From Comamonas terrae (lineage in GTDB: Bacteria; Pseudomonadota; Gammaproteobacteria; Burkholderiales; Burkholderiaceae_C): a DNA stretch of 64,000 nt. The stretch is from NCBI RefSeq assembly GCF_001544075.1, contig NZ_BCNT01000001.1, positions 62,001 to 126,000 of the forward strand, given 5' to 3'. Of this stretch, positions 44,029 to 54,788 are shown in pieces. Both the position numbers and the translations under genes were made by a program. Within the stretch, counting starts at the first letter, position 1. Each line of letters starts with the position of its first letter. The notes under the pieces are model-generated. The model made no database searches. It saw only the letters and a program-made list of their open reading frames with translations, and had not been told where the DNA came from.

Positions 44029-46296
44029 GTGATCCGTTTTTCCGTCCCCGCAGGGATTGCGGCAGGGCTGCGCCCGGCTGCGGTTTCCGTTCGTCCATCT
44101 TTTGCCGCTGCCATTGCCCATCGCCCCCGCCTGCTGGCCATGGCCCTGGGTTCGCTCGGCGTCCTGGCTTTCCCCCACGGCGCCAGCGCGGCGCCCACGG
44201 AGGCCGAACTGGCCACCGTCCAGGTCACCGAAAGCAGCACACCAGCGCCGCTGGGCCTGCTGCCGCTGCGCCAGAGCGCCAGCACCGGCAGCCGCCTGGG
44301 CCTGAGCATTCTTGAAACACCGGCCAGCGTGCAGGTGGTCGACCGCGCCACCATCGAAGCCACGGGCGCGCAGGACACCCAGGAGATGCTGCGCGCCGTG
44401 CCGGGCGTGACCGCCTACAGCCCACCCGGCAATCCGGGCGTGAGCTGGCGCGGCTTCAGCGGAGCCTCTGTCAGCCAGCTGTTCAACGGCATCAATGTGC
44501 AATATTCGATTGCCGCGCGCCCGGTGGACAGCTGGATCTACGACCGCGTCGAAGCCATCGGCGGGGCATCGAGCTTTCTCTACGGCGCCGGCGGCGTGGG
44601 CGGCACGCTCAACTACATCACCAAGCTGGCCGAGCCCGGCGATTTTTCCGAAGGCCAGGTCACGCTGGGCAGCCACGGCCGCAAGCAGGCCAGCCTGGGG
44701 CTGAACCGCCGCCTGAGTGGCCCGGATGCCACCAACCGCCACGACCTGCGCCTGGACCTGAGTCACAGCGAAGGCGGCAGCGCCGTGGACGGCGTGCAGC
44801 GCCATGCCACGCAGCTGGCGGCTTCGCTGCGCTCCGACCTCGGCTCCGGCCTCACGCACACGCTGGCCTATGAATGGCAGCGCGAGCGTGTGGACCGGCC
44901 CTACTGGGGCACGCCGCTGCGCAATCCCATCGCTGGCGCGGGCACCGGCGCCGTGTCCATAGACCCGGCCACGCGCGAAAAAAACTACAACGCCACGGAT
45001 GGACTCTATGCTCAGCAGGTGCAGTGGCTGCGCTCCATCACCGAATGGCGCGCCAGCGACCGCCTGCAGTGGAGCAATACCTTCTATGCCTACAGCGCGC
45101 TGCGCGACTACCGCAACGTGGAGAACTACCGCTTCAACGCGGACAACAGCGCCGTCATCCGCTCCAGCGCCCTGCTGCAGCGCCACGACCAGCACCTGGT
45201 GGGCGATCGCGTGGAAGGCCGCTACCGGAGCGAGCTGGCCGGCCACCGCAGCGACTGGGCCTTCGGCTTCGATGCCAGCGTGAACCGGCAGACGCGCTAC
45301 CCCAACAGCACGTCGGCCACGATCGGCACGGTCAACCCCTATGACTTCACCGTGGGCGACTTCTATGCCAGCTCGGGCCTGCAGCCGGGCTTCAACGCCG
45401 ACCGGGAAAACCGCATCCGCAACCTCGCCCTGTACCTGGAAAACCGCACGGCGCTGACAGATGCATGGAGCCTGGTGACGGCCCTGAGGCATGAGCGCAT
45501 CGACCTGAACCTGACCAACCGGCGCAGCGTGGCGCCCGGCATGCCGGCCAGCTTCTCGCGCAGCTACCAGCCCACCACCGGGCGCGTGGGACTGGTATGG
45601 CAGCTCACGCCAGAAGCCATGCTCTACGGCCAGTTCGCCACGGCGGCCGATCCGCCCTCGGGCATGCTGGCCACGGCCTCGTTTGCCGATGCTATGAACA
45701 ACACCGGCCTGACCACGGGGCGCCAGTGGGAGCTGGGCGCCAAATGGCAGTTCTGGCAGGGCAAGGGCACGGCCACGCTGGCCGCCTACGACATCCAGCG
45801 CCGCAACATCGCCACCCAGGACCCTCTGGACTCCACGCGCACCTTGCTGGTGGGCCAGCAATCCTCGCGCGGGCTGGAGGCCGCCGTAGGCCTGGCCCTC
45901 ACGCCGCGCTGGAGCCTGCGCGCCGACTGGAGCGCGAACCGCGCTCGCTACGACGACTACCGGCAAGGCGGCATCTCCATGGCCGGCAAGCGCCCGGTCA
46001 ACACGCCGGCCACCGTGGCCAATCTCTGGACCAGCTACCAGCTCACTCCGGCGCTGCAGCTGAGCGCCGGCCTGCGCCATGTCGGTCGCATCTACGGCGA
46101 CGCGGCCAACACCCAGTACTGGCCCGCCTATACCTTGCTGGACCTGGGCCTGGCCTGGCGGATCGATCCGCGCATGACGCTGCAGGCACGCCTGCGCAAT
46201 GCCACAGACAAGGTCTATGCGGCCAGCCTGTCCAGCACCATGGCCTATCTGGGCACGGCGCGCGCGGCGGAGCTGAGCCTGCACGTCGCCTTCTGA
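44029..46296 (+). CDS. TonB-dependent siderophore receptor
   Basis: A 755-residue outer-membrane protein. After a long signal sequence comes a TonB-box-like ELATVQVTES. The plug domain follows (TPASVQVVDRATIEATGAQD, MLRAVPGVTAYSPPGNPGVS, FLYGAGGVGGTLNYITK), then the 22-strand barrel, ending in the C-terminal Phe of LSLHVAF. It imports a ferric siderophore or similar metal chelate with TonB/ExbBD energy. The start is most likely GTG 44029, with AGGAG at 44018-44022; the much longer upstream frame lacks receptor features. Confidence 0.9.
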   Translation: MIRFSVPAGIAAGLRPAAVSVRPSFAAAIAHRPRLLAMALGSLGVLAFPHGASAAPTEAELATVQVTESSTPAPLGLLPLRQSASTGSRLGLSILETPASVQVVDRATIEATGAQDTQEMLRAVPGVTAYSPPGNPGVSWRGFSGASVSQLFNGINVQYSIAARPVDSWIYDRVEAIGGASSFLYGAGGVGGTLNYITKLAEPGDFSEGQVTLGSHGRKQASLGLNRRLSGPDATNRHDLRLDLSHSEGGSAVDGVQRHATQLAASLRSDLGSGLTHTLAYEWQRERVDRPYWGTPLRNPIAGAGTGAVSIDPATREKNYNATDGLYAQQVQWLRSITEWRASDRLQWSNTFYAYSALRDYRNVENYRFNADNSAVIRSSALLQRHDQHLVGDRVEGRYRSELAGHRSDWAFGFDASVNRQTRYPNSTSATIGTVNPYDFTVGDFYASSGLQPGFNADRENRIRNLALYLENRTALTDAWSLVTALRHERIDLNLTNRRSVAPGMPASFSRSYQPTTGRVGLVWQLTPEAMLYGQFATAADPPSGMLATASFADAMNNTGLTTGRQWELGAKWQFWQGKGTATLAAYDIQRRNIATQDPLDSTRTLLVGQQSSRGLEAAVGLALTPRWSLRADWSANRARYDDYRQGGISMAGKRPVNTPATVANLWTSYQLTPALQLSAGLRHVGRIYGDAANTQYWPAYTLLDLGLAWRIDPRMTLQARLRNATDKVYAASLSSTMAYLGTARAAELSLHVAF

Positions 46297-46306
46297 AGGA
46301 GCAGCC

Positions 46307-47845
46307 ATGCATGCCTCGTTGAAGCGCTGGCTGTTCCTGCTGCACCGCTGGCTGGGCGTGGCGCTGTGCCTGCTGTTTGCGCTGTGGTTCGTGTCGGGCA
46401 TGGTGATGATGTACGTGGGCTACCCCAAGCTCACCGAAGCCGAGCGGCTGGGCCATCTGCCGGCGCTGCACGCCGACGCCGCGCTGCTGGCCCCGCAGGA
46501 AGCCCTGCGCAGGGCCGGCGTGCAGCAGCCGCTGGCGCAGCTGCGCCTGAACATGGGCAGCGCCGGTCGCGCGACCTACCTGGCCACGCCACTGTCCCCG
46601 TCTTCAGGCGCACGCACTGCCATGGCCATCGATGCCGCCACCGGCCAGCCGCTGGCGGCCACCGACGCGCAGGCGGCCCTGGCCACGGCTCGCCACTATG
46701 CAGAGGCAGAGCCTTCCTATGCCGGCACCGTCACGGAGGACGCCTTCACCCATTCGCGCAATCTCGACGCGCACCGGCCTTTGCACAGGGTGGACCTCGA
46801 CGACGCGGCCGGCACGCGGCTGTATGTCTCGGGCAGCACCGCCCAGGTGGTGCGCGATGCCTCGCGCTCCGAGCGCGGCTGGAACTATGTGGGCGCCTGG
46901 CTGCACTGGCTGTATCCGCTGCGCGGCGGCCTCTGGGACCGCTACTGGGCCGATACCGTGAACGGGCTGTCGCTGGCCGGCATCGCGCTCGCGCTCAGCG
47001 GCACCGTGGTCGGCATCTGGCGCTGGCGCTTTGCCACGCGCTACCGCAGCGGCCGGCGCACGCCCTATCCGGGCCGCATGATGCGCTGGCACCATGTCTC
47101 GGGCCTGCTGTTTGCGGCCGTCACGCTGACCTGGATCTTCAGCGGGCTGATGTCCATGAACCCCTGGAAGATCTTCGACAGCCCGCAGCGCGCGGTGGAC
47201 ATGAAGCTGTGGCAGCCCGCCGGCTTGGCGCTGTCGAGCGCTGCCCCACCGGCGCAACTGCTGGCGTCCCCGCTGCTGCAAGGCGTGCGCGAGCTGCGCT
47301 GGAGCCAGGCTCCGGACTCCGGGCTTCAGGTCGTGGCTTATGGGGCCCATGGCGATCGGCAGGTGCTCGATGCCGCAACCGGCCAAGCCCTGTCATATGG
47401 CAAGGAACAGCTGCTGACCGCCGCAGCACGGCTGTCGAAGGCACCCATCACCGGCCATCAGTGGCTGACGGACTACGACTTCCACTACTACGCCCGGGCC
47501 GACCACAGCATGACCGGCGGCATGGGCAAGCCCCTGCCCGTGCTGCGCGTGATGTACGGCGATGAGGCGCGCACCTGGTTGCATCTCGATGCCCGCACCG
47601 GCATGCCCCTGGGCCAGGTGGACCGGCGCCAGCGCACCCAGCGCTGGCTGTTTGCGCTGCTGCACAGCTGGGACTGGCTGCCGCTGCTCGAGCGCCGCCC
47701 GCTGTGGGACGGCGTGCTGATCGCATTGAGCCTGGGCGGTCTGCTGCTCAGCGGCACGGGCGTGGCGGTGGCCTGGCGCAGGCTGCGCAAAAAGCTCCGC
47801 CCGCATCACCGGCAGGGGAATGCGGGCCTTCCGGTGCGGCATTGA
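46307..47845 (+). CDS. PepSY-associated TM helix protein (iron uptake, PiuB-like)
   Basis: A 512-residue inner-membrane protein with an N-terminal helix (LHRWLGVALCLLFALWFVSG), a PepSY-containing periplasmic region and further helices. These include WLHWLYPLRGGLWDRYWADT, LSLAGIALALSGTVVGIWRW and the last helix LIALSLGGLLLSGTGVAVAW. The conserved HRW and HHVSGLL histidines suggest heme or metal redox. It begins 10 bases after the receptor stop with AAGGAG, so the two are co-expressed. Proteins of this kind often reduce or handle ferric siderophores. Confidence 0.87.
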   Translation: MHASLKRWLFLLHRWLGVALCLLFALWFVSGMVMMYVGYPKLTEAERLGHLPALHADAALLAPQEALRRAGVQQPLAQLRLNMGSAGRATYLATPLSPSSGARTAMAIDAATGQPLAATDAQAALATARHYAEAEPSYAGTVTEDAFTHSRNLDAHRPLHRVDLDDAAGTRLYVSGSTAQVVRDASRSERGWNYVGAWLHWLYPLRGGLWDRYWADTVNGLSLAGIALALSGTVVGIWRWRFATRYRSGRRTPYPGRMMRWHHVSGLLFAAVTLTWIFSGLMSMNPWKIFDSPQRAVDMKLWQPAGLALSSAAPPAQLLASPLLQGVRELRWSQAPDSGLQVVAYGAHGDRQVLDAATGQALSYGKEQLLTAAARLSKAPITGHQWLTDYDFHYYARADHSMTGGMGKPLPVLRVMYGDEARTWLHLDARTGMPLGQVDRRQRTQRWLFALLHSWDWLPLLERRPLWDGVLIALSLGGLLLSGTGVAVAWRRLRKKLRPHHRQGNAGLPVRH

Positions 47846-47960
47846 TGCTTTCAAAACAGGAGCTGCCTGCGCCTGCCCCTCAATAGCTTCAATGGATTAA
47901 TTCATTAAAACCAAGGAATGGCCTCCGCAAGCAGCTTCTTCAACCATAGCAAACAGGCAT

Positions 47961-47986
47961 AAAAAAGCCGGCAATCCGCCGGCTTT
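47961..47986 (-). terminator. Terminator of idh (possibly bidirectional)
   Basis: AAAGCCGGC (47964-47972) and GCCGGCTTT (47978-47986) with a 5-base loop. On the minus strand a run of six T follows, so it ends the idh transcript; the plus-strand PepSY gene also ends upstream of it. Confidence 0.85.
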
Positions 47987-48040
47987 CTTCCTGTCGCCCT
48001 GCCGGCATCCTGTATGGAAGCCGGCAGGATTCGGCCACGT

Positions 48041-50275
<2,235 letters not shown>

Positions 50276-50423
50276 CTCTTGTCTCAGGTTGTGAAAAAGG
50301 TGGGGCGTGCCTTGGGCCTGCATCCCGAGTTTGCGCAATGGGGCCTGACACAGCAGGAATGCAATGTTTTTGCAATGCGTTCCCACAATACAAAATTCTA
50401 AGCGCAACCAGAAGGTTTTTTCC

Positions 50424-50441
50424 AAGTCTTGTACAAGACTT
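50424..50441. promoter_or_regulatory. Perfect 18-base palindrome upstream of idh
   Basis: AAGTCTTGTACAAGACTT is fully self-complementary and lies 149-166 bases upstream of the idh start codon, in the 469-base gap 50276-50744. It is a strong candidate operator, most likely for a GntR/FadR-type repressor. I have an uncertain memory of AGTCTTATATAAGACT-like sites near TCA-cycle genes of betaproteobacteria. Nothing else was recognised in that gap. Confidence 0.6.
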
Positions 50442-50746
50442 AGGGTTTTACAGCGGCTTTCATGCGCGCTTTTCATAGGAGAAAGCACGTAATCGCCCTA
50501 TTTCCTGTCGTGTAAAAAATGTGGCTGTGGTACCGCTTTTGGCATCCAATCCGGCTGCAGGGCCTACATTCGCTCCGTAATCGCTGCCTACCAACACTAA
50601 TAACCACGGCAGTATTGCAGTAAAGGCTCGGGCATGGACAAGGCAACAGGCGCTGGCATGAATCGGCCGGTACGGAGATGGCCCCAGAACGGCTCCGGCC
50701 AGAACAGCAAGAAAGCTAGATAGGTTGCTGCGGCTCCCGCGCCCTA

Positions 50747-51587
50747 GGGTGAATCGACATTCAATCTGTCAGCCAAGCCAGACTTGCAGCGAGGCAGAGG
50801 AAGGCCATGAAGTGGGCAGCCTTGCGGTCGTAGCGCGTGGCGATGCGTCGGAACTGCTTGAGTCGGCCGAAGCATCGCTCGATCGCATTGCGAGCCCGGT
50901 ATAGCCTGGCATCGAAAGATCGCGGCTGCTGACAACTGCCCGGCGGAATCACGGCTTGAGCGCCTCACGCCTCGATCTGCGCCACAAAGGCGCGACTGTC
51001 ATAGCCCTTGTCGGCAAGCACGTGCGTTGGCCTGAGGCCTTTGAGCAACTCTGGAGCCTGAGTGATGTCGGTGACTTGCCCAGGCGTGAGGATCAATTTC
51101 AAGGCTCTGCCCTGGGCATCGCAGGCCATGTGGATCTTTGTTCCCAGCCCACCTCGGGAACGCCCCAGAGCCGGATTCTTGGCCCCCCTTTTCCAGTCGC
51201 GGCTTGCTGGTGAGCGCGAATAGTGCTGTCTATCAACTGGTACTGGTTGCCCCGATCCTTGACCAGCATGGCAAACACCTGCTCCCAGACACCGGCAGCG
51301 GCCCAGCGCGTGAAACGCTTATGCACGCTCTTGTACCTGCCGTAGCGCTGCGGCAGATCGCTCCAGCGCGCGCCTGAGCGCAGCCCCTAGAGCACGCCAT
51401 TGACGAAGGCTCGGTTGTCTACGCCACTTCGCTTGGGGTCCGATGCTTTACCGGGCAGCAAACACTCAAGACGTTCCCATTGATGATCTGTCAGTTCGTA
51501 GCGGCTGGGGTGAGACATTCAGGCTGGTTTCCTCCTGCCTATATCGTCTCATCTCCCATGCTCCTCGCTCTGAATGTCGATTCAGCC
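50747..51587 (-). mobile_element. IS5-family element A (degenerate)
   Basis: An 841-base insertion sequence. Terminal inverted repeats GGGTGAATCGACATTCA (50747-50763) and TGAATGTCGATTCAGCC (51571-51587) differ at one position. TA dinucleotides flank it at 50745-50746 and 51588-51589, as expected for the IS427-type branch of IS5 that targets TA. The transposase runs on the minus strand in two frames and carries premature stops, so the copy is inactive on its own. Confidence 0.85.
50761..51518 (-). pseudogene. IS5-family transposase (orfA/orfB), interrupted
   Basis: OrfA starts [20 protein letters not shown] at 51518 and is interrupted by an in-frame TAG at 51389-51387 where relatives have a Trp (VLWGLRSG). 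It continues as SVHKRFTRWAAAGVWEQVF. A slippery A4G6 run (51192-51183) marks the usual -1 frameshift into orfB (GAKNPALGRSRGGLGTKIH, LADKGYDSRAFVAQ). OrfB has a further TGA at 50967-50965, then continues as ARNAIERCFGRLKQFRRIAT to its natural stop at 50761. Catalytic Asp (ADKGYD) and Glu (NAIER) regions remain readable. Confidence 0.88.
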
Positions 51588-51589
51588 TA

Positions 51590-52258
51590 GAGCATGTTAT
51601 GAACTTCCAGCTGACGCCAGTACCCGAGCGGCAGTCAGTAGCATGAGTACGACCAAAAGGTGCAGCCCGCCCATGACCTATGGCAGCAATTCATAGTCCC
51701 ACGAGAGCCGGCGGAACCTCTCAAGCCAGTCAAAACTGCGCTCCACCACCCAGCGCCAAGGCAACCACACGAAGCCTTTCCTCACCTCGGGCAGCTTCAC
51801 GATCTGGAGCCCTCTCCCGTTGTCCTGGGCTGCTTCGTGGGTTTGCTTGCCTGTGTAGCCCTGGTCTGCCCAGGCCATCTCCACCGTGCAGACCGTGGCC
51901 TGCTGGACTTGCTCGCACAGGGAGTGTACCTGCGCCCGTTCCCGCTCGTAGGCTGGCGTGACATGCACGAACAGCCCACCTCCAGCCAGCGCCGGCCTTG
52001 ATGGCAGACCACTTCCCACGGCGACAGGTCATTGGGCAGCAGCCGCCAAGGTGCACCTGCACGCACTAGGCAACGTAGCGCATTGAAGGCTTCGCACAGG
52101 TCATGCTCGCGCTGCGGCGCTTGTGGATCCATGAGCGTCAGCTAAGGTGCAGCAAAGCTCCATTCTTCATCGCTGATATCTGTCGAGTAAGGCTTGCGGG
52201 GCATTGCAGCATCTGCTTGGACTGTCGCCCGTCTTGAACGGTAGTCCATAACACGCTC
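51590..52258 (-). mobile_element. IS5-family element B (internally deleted)
   Basis: A 669-base element with terminal repeats GAGCATGTTATGAAC (51590-51604) and GTCCATAACACGCTC (52244-52258), matching at 13 of 15 positions. It is flanked by TA at 51588-51589 and 52259-52260. The left TA is the same dinucleotide that bounds element A. It is about 190 bases shorter than I would expect because the middle of its transposase gene is missing. Confidence 0.82.
51598..52204 (-). pseudogene. IS5-family transposase, stop codons and internal deletion
   Basis: Reading from 52204, MPRKPYSTDISDEEWSFAAP is followed by TAG (52144-52142) where relatives have Tyr, then continues EHDLCEAFNALRCLVRAGAP and WRLLPNDLSPWEVV. 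Near 51985 the frame jumps to LFVHVTPAYERERAQVHSL. Roughly 65 residues that normally hold the first catalytic Asp are gone. The second Asp (MAWADQGYTG) and the Glu (WVVERSFDWLERFRRL) remain, and another stop follows YELLP at 51680-51678. It cannot encode an active enzyme. Confidence 0.85.
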
Positions 52259-52336
52259 TAAGCCCCTCTTCTGAGACGCCACCCGATCCCTCAGCGGAGG
52301 CAGTCGACACGAAATGGGACGAATTGCTTGCGCGCC

Positions 52337-53194
52337 TCACACGTAGCGATACGGGAAAGCATCCAGCAACCTGTTTTGCCCAACGAATTTTCTTGCCCGG
52401 GCCACCCTGCTCCTCTGCAGAAATTGAATGCTTTCCTGATCCAGAGAATCGATGATCAATTTACTCTGGACTTCCTGGTTTGCTCCAAGAAAGTAATCAT
52501 TGAATTTAAAGTCCTCGTCGGAATGAATGGGAATACCTTTGAATGAAATCCATTGCGCGGGGATTCCATATGCATGGGCAACGACGACTCCATGCAATGA
52601 TGTTGAATAAATGCAATCGCATGAGGTCAACTCATCAATGAAAGACTCAATATCATCATTACCGGATCTAAATATTGAAATCAATCTAAATTTGCTATTT
52701 TCCAAAAAATCTTCTTTGGCGACTTTCACATGCCGCTGATGGCAGATGATTCCCAGGTTTTTCGAGGTTCTGGCTGCCCTCGGGGTGTAGAATATGGGCA
52801 GCAGCAAAGCTGGATCGCCCCATATGCCGGGAGACTGTAATCCATGAGAATTCAACACCGCCCCCGTGAGCGGCCCTCTGACTGCGAATATCCGGGATTT
52901 GCAGAAAATTTTTCGAACCGGGATCAACCTGTTCCTTATGGATTTTCTAGTCAAAAGCCCACTGCCCCAGATATAGCTCCGGCTGAATGCATTCGCATAG
53001 TTGATAATTGACCCCACCCCAACCAATTTATTCGAATCACTGTCATCAGCATAAACAATCTCTCTACCGGTAATTTTATTTACCAAGTATGGAGACAATT
53101 CATCCCCCATATTTTTATGCCCAGCCCAATAATTCAGAAAAACTGGCTTTGCACAATTCAGTTCATGGAATACATTATTTTTTTCACTTATCAT
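52337..53194 (-). CDS. Polysaccharide pyruvyl transferase family protein
   Basis: A 285-residue protein resembling family PF04230 enzymes that add ketal pyruvate to exopolysaccharides or cell-wall sugars. Visible family features are VFLNYWAGHKNMGDELSPYL at the N-terminus, the YIWGSGLL and SRIFAVRGPLTGAVL segments, GIWGDPALLLPIFY, and CDCIYSTSLHGVVVAHAYGI near residue 205. Codon use is far more AT-rich than every neighbour, so recent transfer is likely. It sits between the IS5 pair and an IS3 remnant, with no other polysaccharide gene around. No clear ribosome site precedes the ATG at 53194. Confidence 0.82.
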   Translation of the reverse strand: MISEKNNVFHELNCAKPVFLNYWAGHKNMGDELSPYLVNKITGREIVYADDSDSNKLVGVGSIINYANAFSRSYIWGSGLLTRKSIRNRLIPVRKIFCKSRIFAVRGPLTGAVLNSHGLQSPGIWGDPALLLPIFYTPRAARTSKNLGIICHQRHVKVAKEDFLENSKFRLISIFRSGNDDIESFIDELTSCDCIYSTSLHGVVVAHAYGIPAQWISFKGIPIHSDEDFKFNDYFLGANQEVQSKLIIDSLDQESIQFLQRSRVARARKFVGQNRLLDAFPYRYV

Positions 53195-53208
53195 ATGGAT
53201 TTAATTCA

Positions 53209-53235
53209 CGTGCAAAAATGTAAATTTTTTGCACG
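53209..53235. promoter_or_regulatory. Hairpin in the leader of the pyruvyltransferase gene
   Basis: CGTGCAAAAA (53209-53218) and TTTTTGCACG (53226-53235) are perfect 10-base arms with a 7-base loop, 15-41 bases upstream of the start codon at 53194. It could be an operator or a leader hairpin that limits expression. The surrounding 53195-53300 is very AT-rich. Confidence 0.45.
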
Positions 53236-53604
53236 AATAATATTTCCATTATGTAAACAAAAAACCGCAAAAACGTATACGAAATGTAAATTCCGCCCCT
53301 TGTAGCACCGCCTGCGTCAAGGCTGCGGCGCATGATTACGCGGTTGCTTCGCAGGGTAATGACCAGGTAGACGTCCTAGGTTAAGTTGACACCGAGGACG
53401 ATAGTTCAACCGCTGGATGCCGGCAAAGGACGCCTGTGCACCGCATCGGTATATTTGCATTTTCAAAGGCGAGATGCTGTAGATCCTCACAACTCGCCCA
53501 CCATGCACCGGGGCTGATCCAGGTTGGTAGGCCTCTGCAGCAACAGCTCGCCTTTGAGGATGCAGTTCAGGGGCATGGCTGCACATGATGCACCACGTCC
53601 CCAA

Positions 53605-53761
53605 ACTTGGCGACCGTGCTTGCGCAGCCACACCATCACCGTAGATCAACCCTGGATCCCGTAGCGCGCCTGCGCTTGCTTAGACGTCGACTCGCCTTTT
53701 CCGCCTGTTCGACCATTGCCAGCTTAAAAGCCAGCGTGTAGTCCCTCTGGGTTCGCTGAAA
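53605..53761 (-). pseudogene. IS3-family transposase orfA remnant
   Basis: Reading the minus strand gives FQRTQRDYTLAFKLAMVEQ, then, after a one-base deletion near 53700, GESTSKQAQARYGIQG, a TGA (53648-53646), and STVMVWLRKHGR. This is the helix-turn-helix start of an IS3-family orfA, decayed by a frameshift and a stop. No orfB was seen. The flanking 53320-53600 shows nothing recognisable. Confidence 0.7.
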
Positions 53762-53824
53762 GCCAGATTCCGTGAGATTTTCCAAAAGGTGTCACCTCAG
53801 GCAGGACGGGTCAATTCCTTCAAA

Positions 53825-53849
53825 AAAAGCCCCGCAATGCGGGGCTTTT
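53825..53849 (-). terminator. Rho-independent terminator of sodB
   Basis: AAAAGCCCCGC (53825-53835) and GCGGGGCTTTT (53839-53849) with a 3-base loop. On the minus strand seven T follow the stem. It lies 23 bases after the sodB stop. Confidence 0.92.
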
Positions 53850-53871
53850 GGCGAGACCGGTTCGGCGTGCT

Positions 53872-54459
53872 TTAAGCAGCGTAGTTGGCTTCGGCAAACT
53901 TCCAGTTCACCAGCTTGTCGAGGAAGGTCTCGACGAACTTGGGACGCAGGTTGCGGTAGTCGATGTAGTAGGCATGCTCCCAGACGTCCACGGTCAGCAG
54001 GGCCTTGTCGGCGGTGGTCAGGGGCGTGCCGGCGGCGCCGGTGTTCACGATGTCCACGCTGCCGTCGGGCTTCTTGACCAGCCAGGTCCAGCCGGAGCCG
54101 AAGTTGCCCACGGCCGAGGCCTGGAAGGCCTTCTTGAACTCGTCGAAGCTGCCCCACTTCTTGTTGATGGCGTCCAGCAATGCACCGGTGGGAGCGCCGC
54201 CGCCGTTGGGAGTCATGCAGTTCCAGAAGAAGGTGTGGTTCCAGATCTGCGCAGCGTTGTTGTAGATGCCGCCCGAAGACTTCTTGACCACGTCTTCCAG
54301 ATCCATGTTCTCGAACTCGGTGCCCTTTTGCAGGTTGTTCAGGTTCACCACGTAGGCGTTGTGATGCTTGCCATGGTGGTACTCCAGGGTTTCCTGGCTG
54401 TAGCCGAACGGAGCCAGGGCGTCGATGGCATAGGGCAGTGGGGGCAGAGTGCGTTCCAT
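53872..54459 (-). CDS. sodB: Superoxide dismutase [Fe]
   Basis: A 195-residue cytoplasmic enzyme that dismutates superoxide. Metal ligands are visible as His in [14 protein letters not shown], His in [11 protein letters not shown], and Asp/His in [14 protein letters not shown]. The [13 protein letters not shown] motif with Gln at that place indicates the iron form rather than manganese. The start at 54459 ([15 protein letters not shown]) follows GAGGAAA. It is a single-gene unit with a strong terminator. Confidence 0.96.
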   Translation of the reverse strand: MERTLPPLPYAIDALAPFGYSQETLEYHHGKHHNAYVVNLNNLQKGTEFENMDLEDVVKKSSGGIYNNAAQIWNHTFFWNCMTPNGGGAPTGALLDAINKKWGSFDEFKKAFQASAVGNFGSGWTWLVKKPDGSVDIVNTGAAGTPLTTADKALLTVDVWEHAYYIDYRNLRPKFVETFLDKLVNWKFAEANYAA

Positions 54460-54788
54460 GATGGTTTCCTCGTGAGTTGAAGTGTTGGAGCCGGCAGGCG
54501 CTGCCCTGGCCGGAAGCTGAAGCAGCGCCAGCATGGCGGTAGTGCGCCTGGCGCGCGGGCACATTGCTGTACCGAAGCCGTCAAGTATTGCACTAACTGG
54601 ACCATTGTAGGAACAACCGGGGTCTGCAGAACCGAATCCTGTCCGCCCCCGCGCTTCCTGCATGAGCATGCGCTCACGGCTGACAGCAGGCCCGGCCTCG
54701 CCCTTCCCGGATTGCCAGCGCTGGCGGCAAAAGAGCCCTGATGCCGCCAGGGTGAAATCGGGATACCGCAGCCTTGCCCAGGCCCTGC
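54460..54788. other. 329-base gap between sodB and xseA
   Basis: No gene is supported here; open frames in it are shadows. It must hold the sodB promoter on the minus strand and the end of the xseA transcript. I saw no clear promoter pair, Fur box or terminator. Confidence 0.4.

Noticed and set aside
43978..46401. 807-codon minus-strand frame opposite the TonB receptor
   Set aside because: Antisense shadow; the plus strand has a complete plug and barrel.
52328..52546. 72-codon plus-strand frame in the AT-rich island
   Set aside because: Lies antisense to the 3' end of the pyruvyltransferase gene, with no ribosome site or family match.
53117..53305. 62-codon plus-strand frame starting inside the pyruvyltransferase 5' end
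   Set aside because: AT-rich chance frame covering the leader hairpin; no ribosome site or conserved sequence.
50745..53849. Defence island or integrative element
   Set aside because: No integrase, att repeats, toxin-antitoxin or defence genes; only IS remnants and one glycan-modifying gene are present.
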